From contig OY811972.1 of assembly GCA_963681505.1 (NCBI GenBank), positions 7,828,720 through 7,892,719 on the forward strand: 64,000 nt of DNA. The letters run 5' to 3'. The notes under the pieces are model-generated. The model was not told where the DNA came from and ran no database searches. It worked only from the letters and a program-made list of their open reading frames with translations. Source of the DNA: Eunapius fragilis. Lineage: Eukaryota > Porifera > Demospongiae > Spongillida > Spongillidae. The first letter of the stretch is position 1; each line of letters begins with the position of its first letter. This document shows positions 37,204 to 47,830 of this stretch, in pieces. The translations under genes and the position numbers were made by a program.

Positions 37204-40197
37204 TTAATTCATAGTTTCTATTGGCCCTCCTGCAAAGTCCACTCCAGTGTATGCAAATGGTTGAGCTTCTTGGACTCTGAATCCAGGCAATGAAGGAGGT
37301 GGTGGAGGCTGAAACGGTCGACTATCAAATCTTCTGCAAATTACACAATGAAACAGCAACTTTTTCACCACTTGCCTTCCCCGAACAATCCAAAACCGTG
37401 ATCTCAATTCTGTCAATGTATCCTTCATCCCACCATGCAGTACTTTCTCATGGCAACTCTTCACAATTAGAGCTGTTATATGGTGGCTTGCATCCAGGAG
37501 AATCGGATACTTGGTAAATTCCGTAATATCTGCTTCACTCAACCGTCCCTTGCACCTCCACAAGCCTTCATTGTCAAAAAACATACCAAACTGTTGCTTC
37601 CACTGGCTGAAATTGTTTTCTTTAAGTAGGGACTCTTGCAAGATTTTTATCCAGTAGATTTCAGCCCTTGCCAAATCAAAATCAAAACTCTGACTCTTGT
37701 GTTGACAGTCATTCAGAGAAAGCCCATTAGATCTTGCTGAAGCATCATACACAACCCTCAGCTTTGTAGTTGCCTTGTCCAACTTAATGACAGGATGATA
37801 TGGGATGTAATGTACTTTGCGTACCTTGCCAATGTCAGGTTCAGCCACAATTTCAACGATCCCTTTATCTATTTGCTCTCTGATAACAGCATCATATTGC
37901 CTGAGAATGTCTGGACTTTGCTGGAGACGTTTCAGTAAACCTCGTAATCTGCTCTGACTCAATTCATAGTTATCAGGTAATGTGGAATGTGATTCTTTCC
38001 ATGGTAGCTTCACTTTGTATCTGTTGTTACAGAAGGTCAAACCGTCAACAAACTTTTCGTACAGCGAAGGTTCACTGCTGTTGATCCCCAAGGACTCCAA
38101 ATCCCAAAACTTCTTTAGTCTCATATCTAGGTTTGCCTCAGATTCAGTTGTATCAGGGGATGCATCCAGTCGCAGTACATGTGAGGAAACAAGATTTGCA
38201 ACAGACGGTTCACTTGAGATACCATGTACAGGTCCCGACATGACCCATCCAAATTTTGTTTCAATCGCCGTTGGTTCACACACCCCTCTCATGACATTCC
38301 CAGTTACCACCTCCCAGTAGTGATCAGATCCAATGAGGATATTCACATCAAGATTTTCACCACTGAAGTGTGGATCTGCCAGATACAATCCAGAGATGTG
38401 TGGGAATCGTTCAGCCACACACATGATTGGCTGCCCGGACAAAGGTTCGCAAATTAGAGGTACTGCAAGAAATGCTAACTCCAAACATCCTCCAGTTTTG
38501 GTCTTCATAGCAAGCCTCACAACATCACAGTTCTGCCTTTTCTCTTCAACTGAACCAAAAGTTTTGATCAACATTGTTTCTACTTGCTCAGTAGGTAGTG
38601 ACAGTTCTGTCTTCAGTCGATTTGTTATGTAAGATCTCTGACTACCAGAGTCAAGAATCATCCTGGCTGGTATAACTGGGGATGAACTATCGGGCCGAAG
38701 AACACCAGTTGTCGCTGTCTGAAGTAGTACTGGAGTTTTTGCATCCACGTACAATGTCACAACAGGAGGTTTACTTCCTTTAGGTACACGCTGATGATTT
38801 ACACTTTCATCAGATGCACTTGATGACGAAGATTCTTTCTTTTGGGCAGTCCTGGAACAAATGCTAGTGTGATGTCTTCCTGAGCAATTGTAGCACTTCG
38901 TGGTAGATTTGCAGTCCCTGCTCATGTGGTGTTTCCTTAGGCACAGAAAACATCTGCCAGTCTTAGTCAGTACTTGCTTCCTGGCATCAGAACCAACCAC
39001 TGTCTTGCATGAGACTGATGAGTGTGACTGTCCACAGTAAGAACAGCATACGGAAGAAGAATCACCACTAAACAAGGCTGCAGCGGTAGGAAGGTCTTTT
39101 GTGCCATGATTCCTGGTAGTAGTGACAAATGTCGCTCCAGCTCTCTCCCTCGCATCAATTTCTTTCTCAATCACTGCCATCACTTCTTCAAAGTTCCACT
39201 CACCATCAGTTATTGTTCTGCTTACAATGAGCCGAAGCTCCTGTGGTAACTTGCTCATTAACACAGAAGACAGCAGGCTTCCATACGACTCGGAAGGAAT
39301 GCCTAATGATTTCAGGCTCCTAATGTGAGATTCAATTTGGTCACGTAGATATCGAAGACTTTTGAAGTTAGAATGAGACGTTACAGCCTCCAGGTTCAAT
39401 AAAGCATCCATATGTGTGCTGATGATTTGTTGCTTGTTGCCATACCTCTTTTTTAACACAGCTACAGCTTCCTCGTAATTTGCATTTGTAAGTGTCAGAC
39501 CAGATATAGATTCAGCTGCAGATTGCTCCAACAGCGAGTTCAGGTAGTTGAACTTGTCAATGTTCGTCAATTCAGGATTCAAATGAATAGTTGACTCAAA
39601 AGAGTCCCAAAATGTAGTCCAAGCGGTTAGATTACCATTGAACTTCTTGATGGAAAGTTTCGGCAGCCTTACTTTTGTTCTAAAATAACTGCTGGACTCT
39701 GGCTGCGTTCTCAACGATTCCATGGACAGACTAGGCCTACACAGACCTGAAGGGTTACGAGGAGATTCAGGAAGAACATCATCTCGAGGCGGAGGAGACT
39801 GCACACGGGATTGAATGGTCTTCGTTCTGGGTGAAATGTTTGAACGGATTGAATGATAATCCGTCAAATCTGCAGAAATGCTGCATTTTGACAAAGCAGC
39901 ATCAATTTCAATTACCGCCAAGCGAATCTTCTCGGCGAATGTGTCCGCTTGGAGTATCTCGTCGTCTAATTCGTCCTCAGTCAGAATCAAACTCAACTCA
40001 ACAATTTCTGCGTCAAGTACACGAAGGACGTCTAGCTTTTCAAGAAGCACCACTTTCAATTGCTGCAATTTTGCCAAATTCCTCTCCAACGACTGGAGTT
40101 CGTCATTCGCCTGCGCCAAAAGTCGAGTAGTCGAAGAACGGTGCCCTGAACGGACCCGTTTCTTTTGATAAAAAGTCACCTGATCAGTCATAGTCAA
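37204..40197 (-). CDS. BEL/Pao gag-pro polyprotein fused to integrase zinc domain
   Basis: An uninterrupted 997-codon frame. N-terminal coiled coil (LQSLERNLAKLQQLKVVLLE); the BEL/Pao gag domain (LPKLSIKKFNGNLTAWTTFW, then KFNYLNSLLEQSAAESI); zinc knuckles (CYNCSGRHHTSIC); an aspartic protease of BEL type (MILDSGSQRSYI). The RT begins (LRVVYDASARSNGLSLNDC) but is cut at once: the palm with the catalytic Asp residues and all RNase H are missing. The frame jumps to the integrase N-terminal zinc domain (HEKVLHGG, CVICRRF) and ends near TGVDFAGGP, before the integrase catalytic core. The deletion is in frame. The product could serve as gag/protease but cannot reverse-transcribe or integrate. Confidence 0.9.
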   Translation of the reverse strand: MTMTDQVTFYQKKRVRSGHRSSTTRLLAQANDELQSLERNLAKLQQLKVVLLEKLDVLRVLDAEIVELSLILTEDELDDEILQADTFAEKIRLAVIEIDAALSKCSISADLTDYHSIRSNISPRTKTIQSRVQSPPPRDDVLPESPRNPSGLCRPSLSMESLRTQPESSSYFRTKVRLPKLSIKKFNGNLTAWTTFWDSFESTIHLNPELTNIDKFNYLNSLLEQSAAESISGLTLTNANYEEAVAVLKKRYGNKQQIISTHMDALLNLEAVTSHSNFKSLRYLRDQIESHIRSLKSLGIPSESYGSLLSSVLMSKLPQELRLIVSRTITDGEWNFEEVMAVIEKEIDARERAGATFVTTTRNHGTKDLPTAAALFSGDSSSVCCSYCGQSHSSVSCKTVVGSDARKQVLTKTGRCFLCLRKHHMSRDCKSTTKCYNCSGRHHTSICSRTAQKKESSSSSASDESVNHQRVPKGSKPPVVTLYVDAKTPVLLQTATTGVLRPDSSSPVIPARMILDSGSQRSYITNRLKTELSLPTEQVETMLIKTFGSVEEKRQNCDVVRLAMKTKTGGCLELAFLAVPLICEPLSGQPIMCVAERFPHISGLYLADPHFSGENLDVNILIGSDHYWEVVTGNVMRGVCEPTAIETKFGWVMSGPVHGISSEPSVANLVSSHVLRLDASPDTTESEANLDMRLKKFWDLESLGINSSEPSLYEKFVDGLTFCNNRYKVKLPWKESHSTLPDNYELSQSRLRGLLKRLQQSPDILRQYDAVIREQIDKGIVEIVAEPDIGKVRKVHYIPYHPVIKLDKATTKLRVVYDASARSNGLSLNDCQHKSQSFDFDLARAEIYWIKILQESLLKENNFSQWKQQFGMFFDNEGLWRCKGRLSEADITEFTKYPILLDASHHITALIVKSCHEKVLHGGMKDTLTELRSRFWIVRGRQVVKKLLFHCVICRRFDSRPFQPPPPPSLPGFRVQEAQPFAYTGVDFAGGPIETMN

Positions 40198-40198
40198 T

Positions 40199-40216
40199 TC
40201 CCGGCTCGAAGGACCA
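40199..40216 (-). promoter_or_regulatory. Primer-binding site of the BEL-like element
   Basis: On the minus strand TGGTCCTTCGAGCCGGGA sits just before the gag start, complementary to the 3' end of tRNA-Tyr (ends CCGGCTCGAAGGA-CCA) at 17 of 18 positions. The 5' LTR should occupy the following 150-200 bp (about 40217-40370), but I found no 3' LTR near 37 kb, so the 3' end of the element is missing. Confidence 0.7.
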
Positions 40217-40379
40217 TAAAAGAGAATCGTTCGCGTTTATATTGACTATGAATCTACTCCAATACAGTTGCGCGCGGCGGTTGTCAAGCACTTCTCTACA
40301 ACAACAATTATAATAATACATCACGTGCGATTACGTAGTTACGTAATCGTTCCAATACATTTGTGTGTGTATTTTCTAG

Positions 40380-40841
40380 CACCAGGTTAATAGATACGCA
40401 ATTGGTGAGAGTGTAAAGGTGAATTATTCATTATCGGTGCTGATCCAATTGAGGCGAATTTACTCTATAGTGTAGCCAGTCTTAACATACCTGAGTAATT
40501 TTTACATGCCTCTGTAATTCAATTGTGTCACCTGTCTACTTCAGAAATAAATTGCATAACATCATCATATGCTGAACTTGATTTGTTTAATTCCTGAACT
40601 AACTCCTGTAAAGTTGTAGATATTACGACGAGACAACTAAGTTTAAAGAAGATGATTGATGTTTTTAAAAGAAAAACTACAATTTTTGTTAATTATTTAA
40701 CAGTTAATTTCCACAACAATACTCGTATGTTGTAAGTATATGTATATAGTATGTTTTGTATAATACGAAAGTCTGAAGCCTTTTTAACATAATATAAATT
40801 CAAATATGAAACTTTGCAAACTTATGCCTTGCTGCACCTTT
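40380..40841. other. Unassigned A/T-rich sequence
   Basis: No coding or repeat feature recognised. Confidence 0.4.
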
Positions 40842-41205
40842 ATGTGTGAGCAGGATACATGTACATGTAGCAAGGTTTTTTATTACTACATGTATGTACT
40901 GATAAGTTTGAGTGGTGTATCTACACCCCACACCATCTATCTGCTTTGATGCCACCACCTCTTCAGTTCCCTCCACTGATTATTTAAACACACTCCTCAT
41001 ATATTGCTTATCTAACCAACTGCACAAGTATCAATTCTCTTCATATTTTATAAATCTACAGGTAAAGTACAGAGTGTGGATGGAGAACATGTGTACAAGC
41101 TGCTCTTGTTCTAAACATACATGTAGTTTAAAAGCTTTATTCCTACACATCAATGGTTGTGATAACCTGTGCTTGGTTGGTACACTTTTATCAATCACCT
41201 GCTCT
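40842..41205 (+). repeat. Duplicated intronic block, copy 2
   Basis: Matches 14985-15310, including its open frame (40912-41247 here). No type A ankyrin exon accompanies this copy, so the exon was lost or only part of the unit was duplicated. Confidence 0.7.
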
Positions 41206-42101
41206 ACATTTTTTAAAACTGAGATTATTTGTTATAAAATGATGTGAAAGTGTTAGGGGATTTTTATTTACAATCAAACCACATGGTGAAGGGATACAAA
41301 TTTCAACATGGCATGCAAGATCACAACCCATGGACATGACCAGTGATTTATGTACCCAACCCCAAGTCAGCCATTACTTGTCCCCTAAATACACATGTAT
41401 GGACAGGTACATACACATGCACACAACATTTGACATTTGACATCTGAAATATTTGTACACATACTGTAATACCCTTGACACATGTTCATGTTCATGTACC
41501 ATTTGTAGGTACATGTACATGTACAAGTGCTCCTATACAATAATAAAAGGTAACGTTTCTCAGTACTATATACATGTATTATCCAAAAGATCACCACCAA
41601 TTAATATATTTGCTATCATGTATTAAACCAGACTAACATACATGTAGTGTTAAACCAATTTAACATATTGCCCAGACTTTGTTAAGCAACAGTATGCAAA
41701 GGGACATTTAGATTACATCATATCCCAAAACTTCTTAGGCTTGATTCCATGGCAGTTTTCAACCACTGGTTTACGTATTAAGTAGTCTCCCTCTAACCCT
41801 ATTTTAGTCATACATTTTAATTAAAAGCTGATCTTAAAGTATGCTGGAAAACAAGACTGAAGAATATATGTACATCTACATGCAAATAGGATACTACTTC
41901 TAATTAATATTGTAAACCTTCTTTTAAGATTGTGTCAACAAGTCAATGGACGATCAATGAATATCTATACCACATGATATTGACAACCTGCATGCATACG
42001 TTGCACATTGCACATTACATTACATCATTTCTAAGGTGAACAAATTTAAAGTGGTCAAGGATATGCAGACCACTAAATGGAGCAGATCATTTCATACCAA
42101 C

Positions 42102-42200
42102 CTTATCAGCCTGATTGACATCAGCTCCTGCTTCAATGAGTTTCTTTACTTCATCAAGGTGTCCATTCAAACTTGCTATCCACAATGGACTCCGACCATC
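42102..42200 (-). CDS. Ankyrin exon, type B (33 codons), distal
   Basis: 99 bp, acceptor ACTTCTATTAG, donor GTTGGTA, phase 0. Encodes DGRSPLWIASLNGHLDEVKK and LIEAGADVNQADK, closest to the repeat consensus of all B exons. It is 18 kb from the next ankyrin exon, the interval being filled by three transposons, so it may belong to the same gene or to a separate upstream copy. Confidence 0.78.
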
Positions 42201-44006
42201 CTAATAGAAGTTATGTGTACATGTATTTGTGATTACTGCAAGATGTCTGCTGTGTGTATATGATACATATACATGTACATGTACATATGCATAATGAAAA
42301 CTGTTGATTTTACTAGTGGTTTTTCTTTCTCACAAATCACACATGTACTATTGTATGTCTCAAGTACTAAGAGAGTTGTGTACTGCTACTTTGGAGCCTT
42401 GTATCTTGTCAGTGGTATGTGATATCTCACATCAACTTATGTTCATATAAATCTGTCATTTTGCACTACACAGCACTTTTTAGTTGGTCCAAGGCATGCA
42501 AGATTCTGGAGATATAAAATTTTCTCTAACAGATATAGGATTTTTACGATATTGGAGTGTAATACCTACAAACACATGTAACTCCTGATTCCTTCATCCC
42601 CAAAGCATCACAATTGAAATCAATATTTAACCGATTAAGGCCTAAATATGATTTGTTATGTAAAGGTTATTTGATCTTAAATGTGGTCACAAAAATGTTT
42701 TGTGGCAGGAAGGGGTAATCCAACGATACCCGCTGAAGCCGTGTTCATGAAGGATTTCAAATTGGTATAAGCTTTCTGTGGTTTATGGTCATGTTCCCCA
42801 AAATACCTTGGTAGCTGTAAACAACTATTTGACGCGAATTTGCGGCTACAGGACTTAATCGGTTAAAAGTAACTGTCACCCCTAACTTCATTTTGTTTCA
42901 GTTTCAATAAGCTATTGCTGAGTTACAGCTTTGAGAACATAATGTAGACATTTTGCGATACTACCCATTTTTTGGGAGTTTCTTGGGATGGGCATTGCTT
43001 ATTTGTATGCTTCAGTCCAATTATCATTCTATGCCACAAACTACGATACTTATTTGTATTGAGAGTTAGTAATAAATGTAAATGTTTATCCGTTTTAGCA
43101 GTAATTTTTCGAACTTTTCCTAACTCTCTTATTAACTGAGACCGTTAATAGTATGCTGATTTTTAAGATATTAACAAATCATAAGTACATTTAAATTCAT
43201 TTTGACAAATACAAAAATGATCAATTCTGTTTACACTATTATACTTCTCCCATTTATCATTTATCTTTCATTACAAATTTTCATGTTACCAATTCATGAT
43301 GATCGAAAGTATCCCTTCATTGAAATTAAAGGTCTTTATTTAAAAAATGTGAGCAATCACAAAGGAGGAATGATCAATCAAGGTGATTTCCCATATTGAA
43401 TCATATGATAATTCTGATATTTAAATCTTTGATTAAATTTGAAGTGATTTCTTTGTAATATATGTCAGTGATTCAAATTACATAAATGTACTAGGCACCT
43501 GTATACTAGGCACCTGATAATGTTGAGCTTGGCCATTATTTTTTATAATGGCCCAATGTCTTGATTCACTCATCAGCAGGTGAAGGCTTCGACTACACTC
43601 CACAATTGTATTGTCAAATGAGCACATTAAATATCGACCATGCAGGCACTTAGCGACATAGCTATTCCCTACAGAAACAAGTTTTATATACAAAACTGAT
43701 CAATTTGTTTTTGGGCATGGTACAATAAACCATGTTAATGAGGAGGTTTTTGAGATTATATATAGCCATACAAAAGGAGAAAACTTGAACAGGTCCATTC
43801 CACATGTTATGTATCAAATCAATGCACATACATGTAGACCAGCTCAGGTTTTTAAACTAAACCACCAATTTTTAGAACGTTGCACAAGTGATGAAAACAT
43901 GTTTTAAAACGGGTGAAGCTAAAAGACCTCGATAAAAATATAAATTAACAGCTTCAAAGTTCCCTGGATATTGAGAACTGCCAAAAGGTGAGCTCGTCGT
44001 GATGCA
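42201..44006. other. Unassigned A/T-rich sequence
   Basis: Probable intron between the distal ankyrin exon and the PHD-bearing element. CTAGGCACCTG is repeated at about 43491 and 43506. Small frames (for example 43202-43399, hydrophobic) have no support. Confidence 0.4.
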
Positions 44007-44163
44007 CCTGTCATTGTAACATGGGTACCCCCCCCCCATTGGGGCCAATGTCGGGATTAGTACAGGATTTGACACCGCTAATTGGATTGTGGTTCTTTCG
44101 TTTGGCTATAGACGGGCATTTGACACAGAAGAGGCGGATCGAGATCGGTGAGATAAAACAAAG

Positions 44164-45948
44164 ATGTCTACCAGTTCTAGTGCTAGTACAAAGGCTATAA
44201 AGAAGGCTCTTGTGTGTATTGGACATAACAAAAGAGTTGTCACTTTCTCAACAAACCTAGAGGAAAGAATACGGGAGGCATTCTCTGATATCCTCCACAA
44301 TGGAGAAAGTATTATATTGCAGGTAGAGGAAAATTGGGGTGTGTGCACATTCTTCGTGGATGTGCAACAAAAAGATGTTGCGGACGGCAGTATTGTGCAA
44401 GTTGTACGGCAGCAACAGGTCAGTACCGTGTTAACAAAACTCATATCCACAAGCTACAGTGTTTCTTTCACGATCTTGTTCTCTTTCACCGTGTGTATGT
44501 TTGTATGTGAGTGTGTGCGTGCGAGTGTGTGTTTTAATCTTAACTACGCCCTTGTTCCTGTTCTCTGTATCTATATCATTCGTTTCCTCCCTTGCAATAA
44601 CACGTTAATAAATTCAGGTTGGACCTACATGTAACTCATCTTTTACCATCACAACTCCTTCAAGTTCACAACTGCATCATCCTATGGTAAGTTGTCATTT
44701 AATAACATTTATGTATTCTCTACATGAGCATGATTAAAATACAGTGCATGATGATCATAATCACTACATTTTATTGCATTGTTTATGGTTCATCGTCCAA
44801 CTTAAAGGGCTTTCTATTTGCTGCCAAACCATCAGTAAAGTCACTAATGCAACTGCCTTGGATTCAACCATCATTTTTACTATCCAGTAGCTGATCCTGG
44901 GACTTCAGATCACGCACGCAACAAAACAGCATACGAAACACAATTCCCTCTAAAATCTGTCTTAAAGGATGCCAATACCAAAACTGTTCCCACATTCAAA
45001 TTCGATTTTGAATGTTCCCACATTCAAAATCGGACACTGTAGTTTTAGATAAGGGATCATGTTATACTTACACACCAAACTTCAGTGCAATCCAGCATGA
45101 AATCCCCTAAAAACTACTTGTTTAGGGTAGTTAATGAAAATGAAATGTTATGCAATTAGAAGTCACGTGAGCAGTTGTGGTTTTGTATTTTTAATATCAA
45201 AATGATGCTATTCCGTAATTAAAGTCCACTCAAATGTAAAAGTTATGTAAATAATATATGTTATGCACTGTACGCTATTAAAATGATTTTTACAAAACTA
45301 TATGTTAATTATTACATCCCACCCCCCAATAGTTAGATTCCCTTTGTGGGAGTGAAGATCATAGTTTGGATACAAGTATTGAAAAACTGTCTAAATTGTA
45401 CAAGAAAGAGCCTCTAAACTCTTATAAAAAGTGCGTAAATGAAGCTGCTTATAAACTAGCTCTTGGCAATCCCATTTTGCTTTGTAGCAGAAATGAACTG
45501 TTTGCTAATGCACGTAAACGAGTTCATGATGATGGTTACCAATATAAAAAGGGACAATCTCGATCTATTCAAGTGCTACCTCCTACTGAAAGTTCAATTG
45601 CTAAACGTCAGAAGTTAGATTCATATACACGTGTTCAACAAATGCTTGAGCTGCAAAGCAAGTTAAACGACATTGAGAAGTCTATTCACTTTAAGGAAAG
45701 CAGCTGTAGTGTCTCTGAGCATGCAAGGAACTATAAAGGCAGCACAAACTCGCAAACAGAAGGCAAAGGAGAAATCTGCTACATTACAGTACATTTGTGG
45801 TGTCTGTCATGATGTGTACAAGGAGTACACATCGAAGGTGGAGAACTGGATTTGTTGTGATGGTTGTGACACATGGTATCACTTTGTTTGTGTTGGTGTA
45901 TCTGAGGAGTCAATACCGGAACAATATTTTTGTGATAGTTGCTGTTGA
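44164..45948 (+). CDS. Spliced PHD-finger protein of the TIR element
   Basis: Three exons: 44164-44418 (85 codons, MSTSSSASTKAIKKALVCIG), 44618-44686 (23 codons) and 45333 onward, with donors GTCAGT and GTAAGT, acceptors AAATTCAG and CAATAG, all phase 0. The last exon reads SIEKLSKLYKKEPLNSYKKC, then a KR-rich stretch. The PHD finger (45790-45946: ICGVC, WICCDGCDTWYHFVC, FCDSCC) has the complete C4HC3 ligand set but lies in another frame: either a small indel near 45700-45780 or an unrecognised intron. PHD fingers read histone H3 tails, so a chromatin-targeting role for the element is possible. The first exon resembles no family I know. Confidence 0.65.
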
Positions 45949-46026
45949 TCTCTGCATGCGGATGTTGTTTTATTTGTTCGTGTTTTGTATTTTGTTTTTA
46001 ATTGTATTTAGCATACTACTCCAAGT

Positions 46027-46032
<6 letters not shown>

Positions 46033-46069
<37 letters not shown>

Positions 46070-46105
46070 GTGTACTGTGTGTGTGTGTGCGTGCGTGCAT
46101 GCAAG
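46033..46105. repeat. (GT)n microsatellite
   Basis: GT runs from about 46034 to 46068 and again 46076-46100, followed by GTGCGTGCATGCA. Open frames of CV repeats here are artefacts. Confidence 0.95.
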
Positions 46106-46591
46106 CGCTTATAAATTGCTTCTGTCACAGAGCATATTTCTGGATTTGTTGTGCATGCAAGACATATGCAAATCTCCGATATGCCTACGCACGTATGCAG
46201 CGTATATCTGTGTGTGCGGGTCCGAATAGAGGTAGGACCGAGAGAGAATAGCAGGTATTCGAACAACGCAGCATGCAGATCGAGCGCCGACACTACGCAG
46301 TGTTGTGTACAATCTATCAAAACACATACAAAAATTTATAACAGGATCGATCACCCGATACCAAAACACGCGTGGGTGGACGGGCAATTTGACCGGTTAT
46401 TAATCCACTGTAAGGTCAAATCGCGTCATTGGCCCCAATGGGGTGGGTACCCATGTTACAATGACAGGCGCATGACCTCATTAAAGGTGTTATCAGTCGA
46501 ATACTAGCTAATATTGGCAGGCCGAGACAGCAAGTGATCCGTTTCCTACTCTGTAAACTATGATAGTGCAAAACATATAACGAGCGCCTAC

Positions 46592-46726
46592 CTTATTAGT
46601 TCTGTTCACGTCATCACTCTTGGAGGGCGCTCTTGTTTTCGTTGGTTTGGCTCGCGTCTGCGGTAAGTGGATCGATGTGGTATTAATAATGGATGGTAAA
46701 CATTTATAGTCGCATACATGTTCCAT
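46592..46726 (-). CDS. Possible 5' exon of the ankyrin gene
   Basis: A frame starting MEHVCDYKCLPSIINTTS and ending SDDVNRTNK at a donor GTAGGC (minus). The end resembles the A-D-x-N-x-x-N-K ending of type B ankyrin exons and is phase 0, as required. An internal CCGCAG acceptor near 46663 would shorten it. It precedes the PHD element on the minus strand. Support is modest: no ankyrin body is visible. Confidence 0.35.
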
Positions 46727-46904
46727 GTTGTTATATTTTCACGTTTTTCTGGGATCTCAAGTTGACGTAGCAAACTAGAGCGACTTGAACCAAAGCCATG
46801 CCCGCCCCTCGATTGGGACGTCACGTGAGTACTGAGATAATTATTTTTTAATTATCATGCAGCTGAGATGGGAGAAGAGGCCAAGCACCCTTAGAGGATG
46901 GTCA

Positions 46905-47085
46905 TGCATCCGTTTGGTTGTAGAAGTGTTTGGGGGGTGGAGCAAAGAAGCTATCAATGTACTTTCATCCATATCCAAAAAGGTAGCCACGCAACTATGT
47001 CGACCTCTAAATTAGGTTATAGTACACATGAGGCAGAATGCCAGGGCAATTTTGTACAGATGTGTCTCTCCAAGCATCTGCTGTG
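46905..47085 (+). pseudogene. Fragment of non-LTR retrotransposon, C-terminal end
   Basis: WSKEAINVLSSISKKVATQL and, in a second frame, RQNARAILYRC correspond to the C-terminal segment of the longer copy at 51.2-51.35 kb (NEAMQAFSRLASYLA, VRANARALLLRC). One frameshift. A shorter similar tail lies at about 59045-59170. Confidence 0.6.
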
Positions 47086-47329
47086 ACTTGTAGTTATTTT
47101 CTTTCATGCTAAAATTGAGGGCTATATTATGATGGGTGCGGCAACCAGTTTCATAACTAACTTAGTTACTATCATCACGTGGTCCAATTTACTCATTAAG
47201 GAGAACAAACCTGCACACAACCACAGAATCCACATATAGTGACAATGCAGAAACATTTAAAGCAATCATCATCTTTTGACAGTCATGATACACATCATAT
47301 ACAAAAGAAATATTAAAAAGTCAAGTTGT

Positions 47330-47830
47330 TTTTTATTATCTTCAGATGTTGGTCTGCTATGTCTCTCCCTGAAGTTGTCCACAGGCTTGGTATCATCATT
47401 ATGGGATATGAGAGAACAGGAGAAGACCCAAAGGGTCCCCCTACCAAACTCCTTGTTCTGTCACAAGGCAAGGGGAGATGTTGTCCATTTCATAGAAGTG
47501 CATTGCACACTCCTCTAGAACGGCCTCATTAAAGGCATTCCTAAGGTCAACCTTGCAGGCAACCAAATCATCATCCTCCCAATGTTCTGAAATATTATGT
47601 CCTGTGGAGACCTCTCCTAACTTTTAATCAAGGCTGGGAGTGAGCCACCAGCAAGAAACTTGGCTACCTGATAGGGGATCTGCTAAGACGTTAACAATGG
47701 CCCTGAGAAAAGAACAGAAGGAGATAGGAAGATGGACTTCAGCTGCTTCAATTATAAGTGCTGTTTTTGCAGACCTGAGGGGATAACAAGGACTATCTCT
47801 ATAAAATTGATGAAGGACAGACATGGTGGA
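47330..47830 (-). pseudogene. Fragment of non-LTR retrotransposon reverse transcriptase
   Basis: Minus-strand peptides in shifting frames: VAKFLAGGSLPALIK (near 47640-47690), LVACKVDLRNAFNEAVLEEC (47510-47575) and GGPFGSSPVLSYP (47405-47450, a decayed G-D-P-x-G-P-L-L-F). They follow RT order. Several frameshifts and an internal deletion. Probably the same family as 50.2 kb. Confidence 0.6.

Larger units (their letters stand above)
44007..46468 (+). mobile_element. TIR element carrying a PHD-finger gene
   Basis: Inverted repeats 44007-44050 and 46427-46468 start CCTGTCATTGTAACATGGGT and end CATTGGGGCCAATG, differing in the length of the C run. The interval of about 2.46 kb contains a spliced plus-strand gene with a PHD finger. 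No clear target duplication. The 3' part includes (GT)n tracts. The superfamily is unresolved since no DDE motif is visible. Confidence 0.7.

Noticed and set aside
43202-43399. 65-codon hydrophobic frame resembling a small membrane protein
   Set aside because: A/T-rich sequence gives hydrophobic codons by chance; no start context, paralogue or splice support.
46002-46251. CV-repeat frames
   Set aside because: Translations of (GT)n microsatellites.
46441-46460. Inverted GGGTACCC segments as restriction-site coincidence
   Set aside because: Not dismissed as chance: over 40 bp of inverted match at both ends of the PHD gene makes coincidence unlikely, so it was kept as a TIR.
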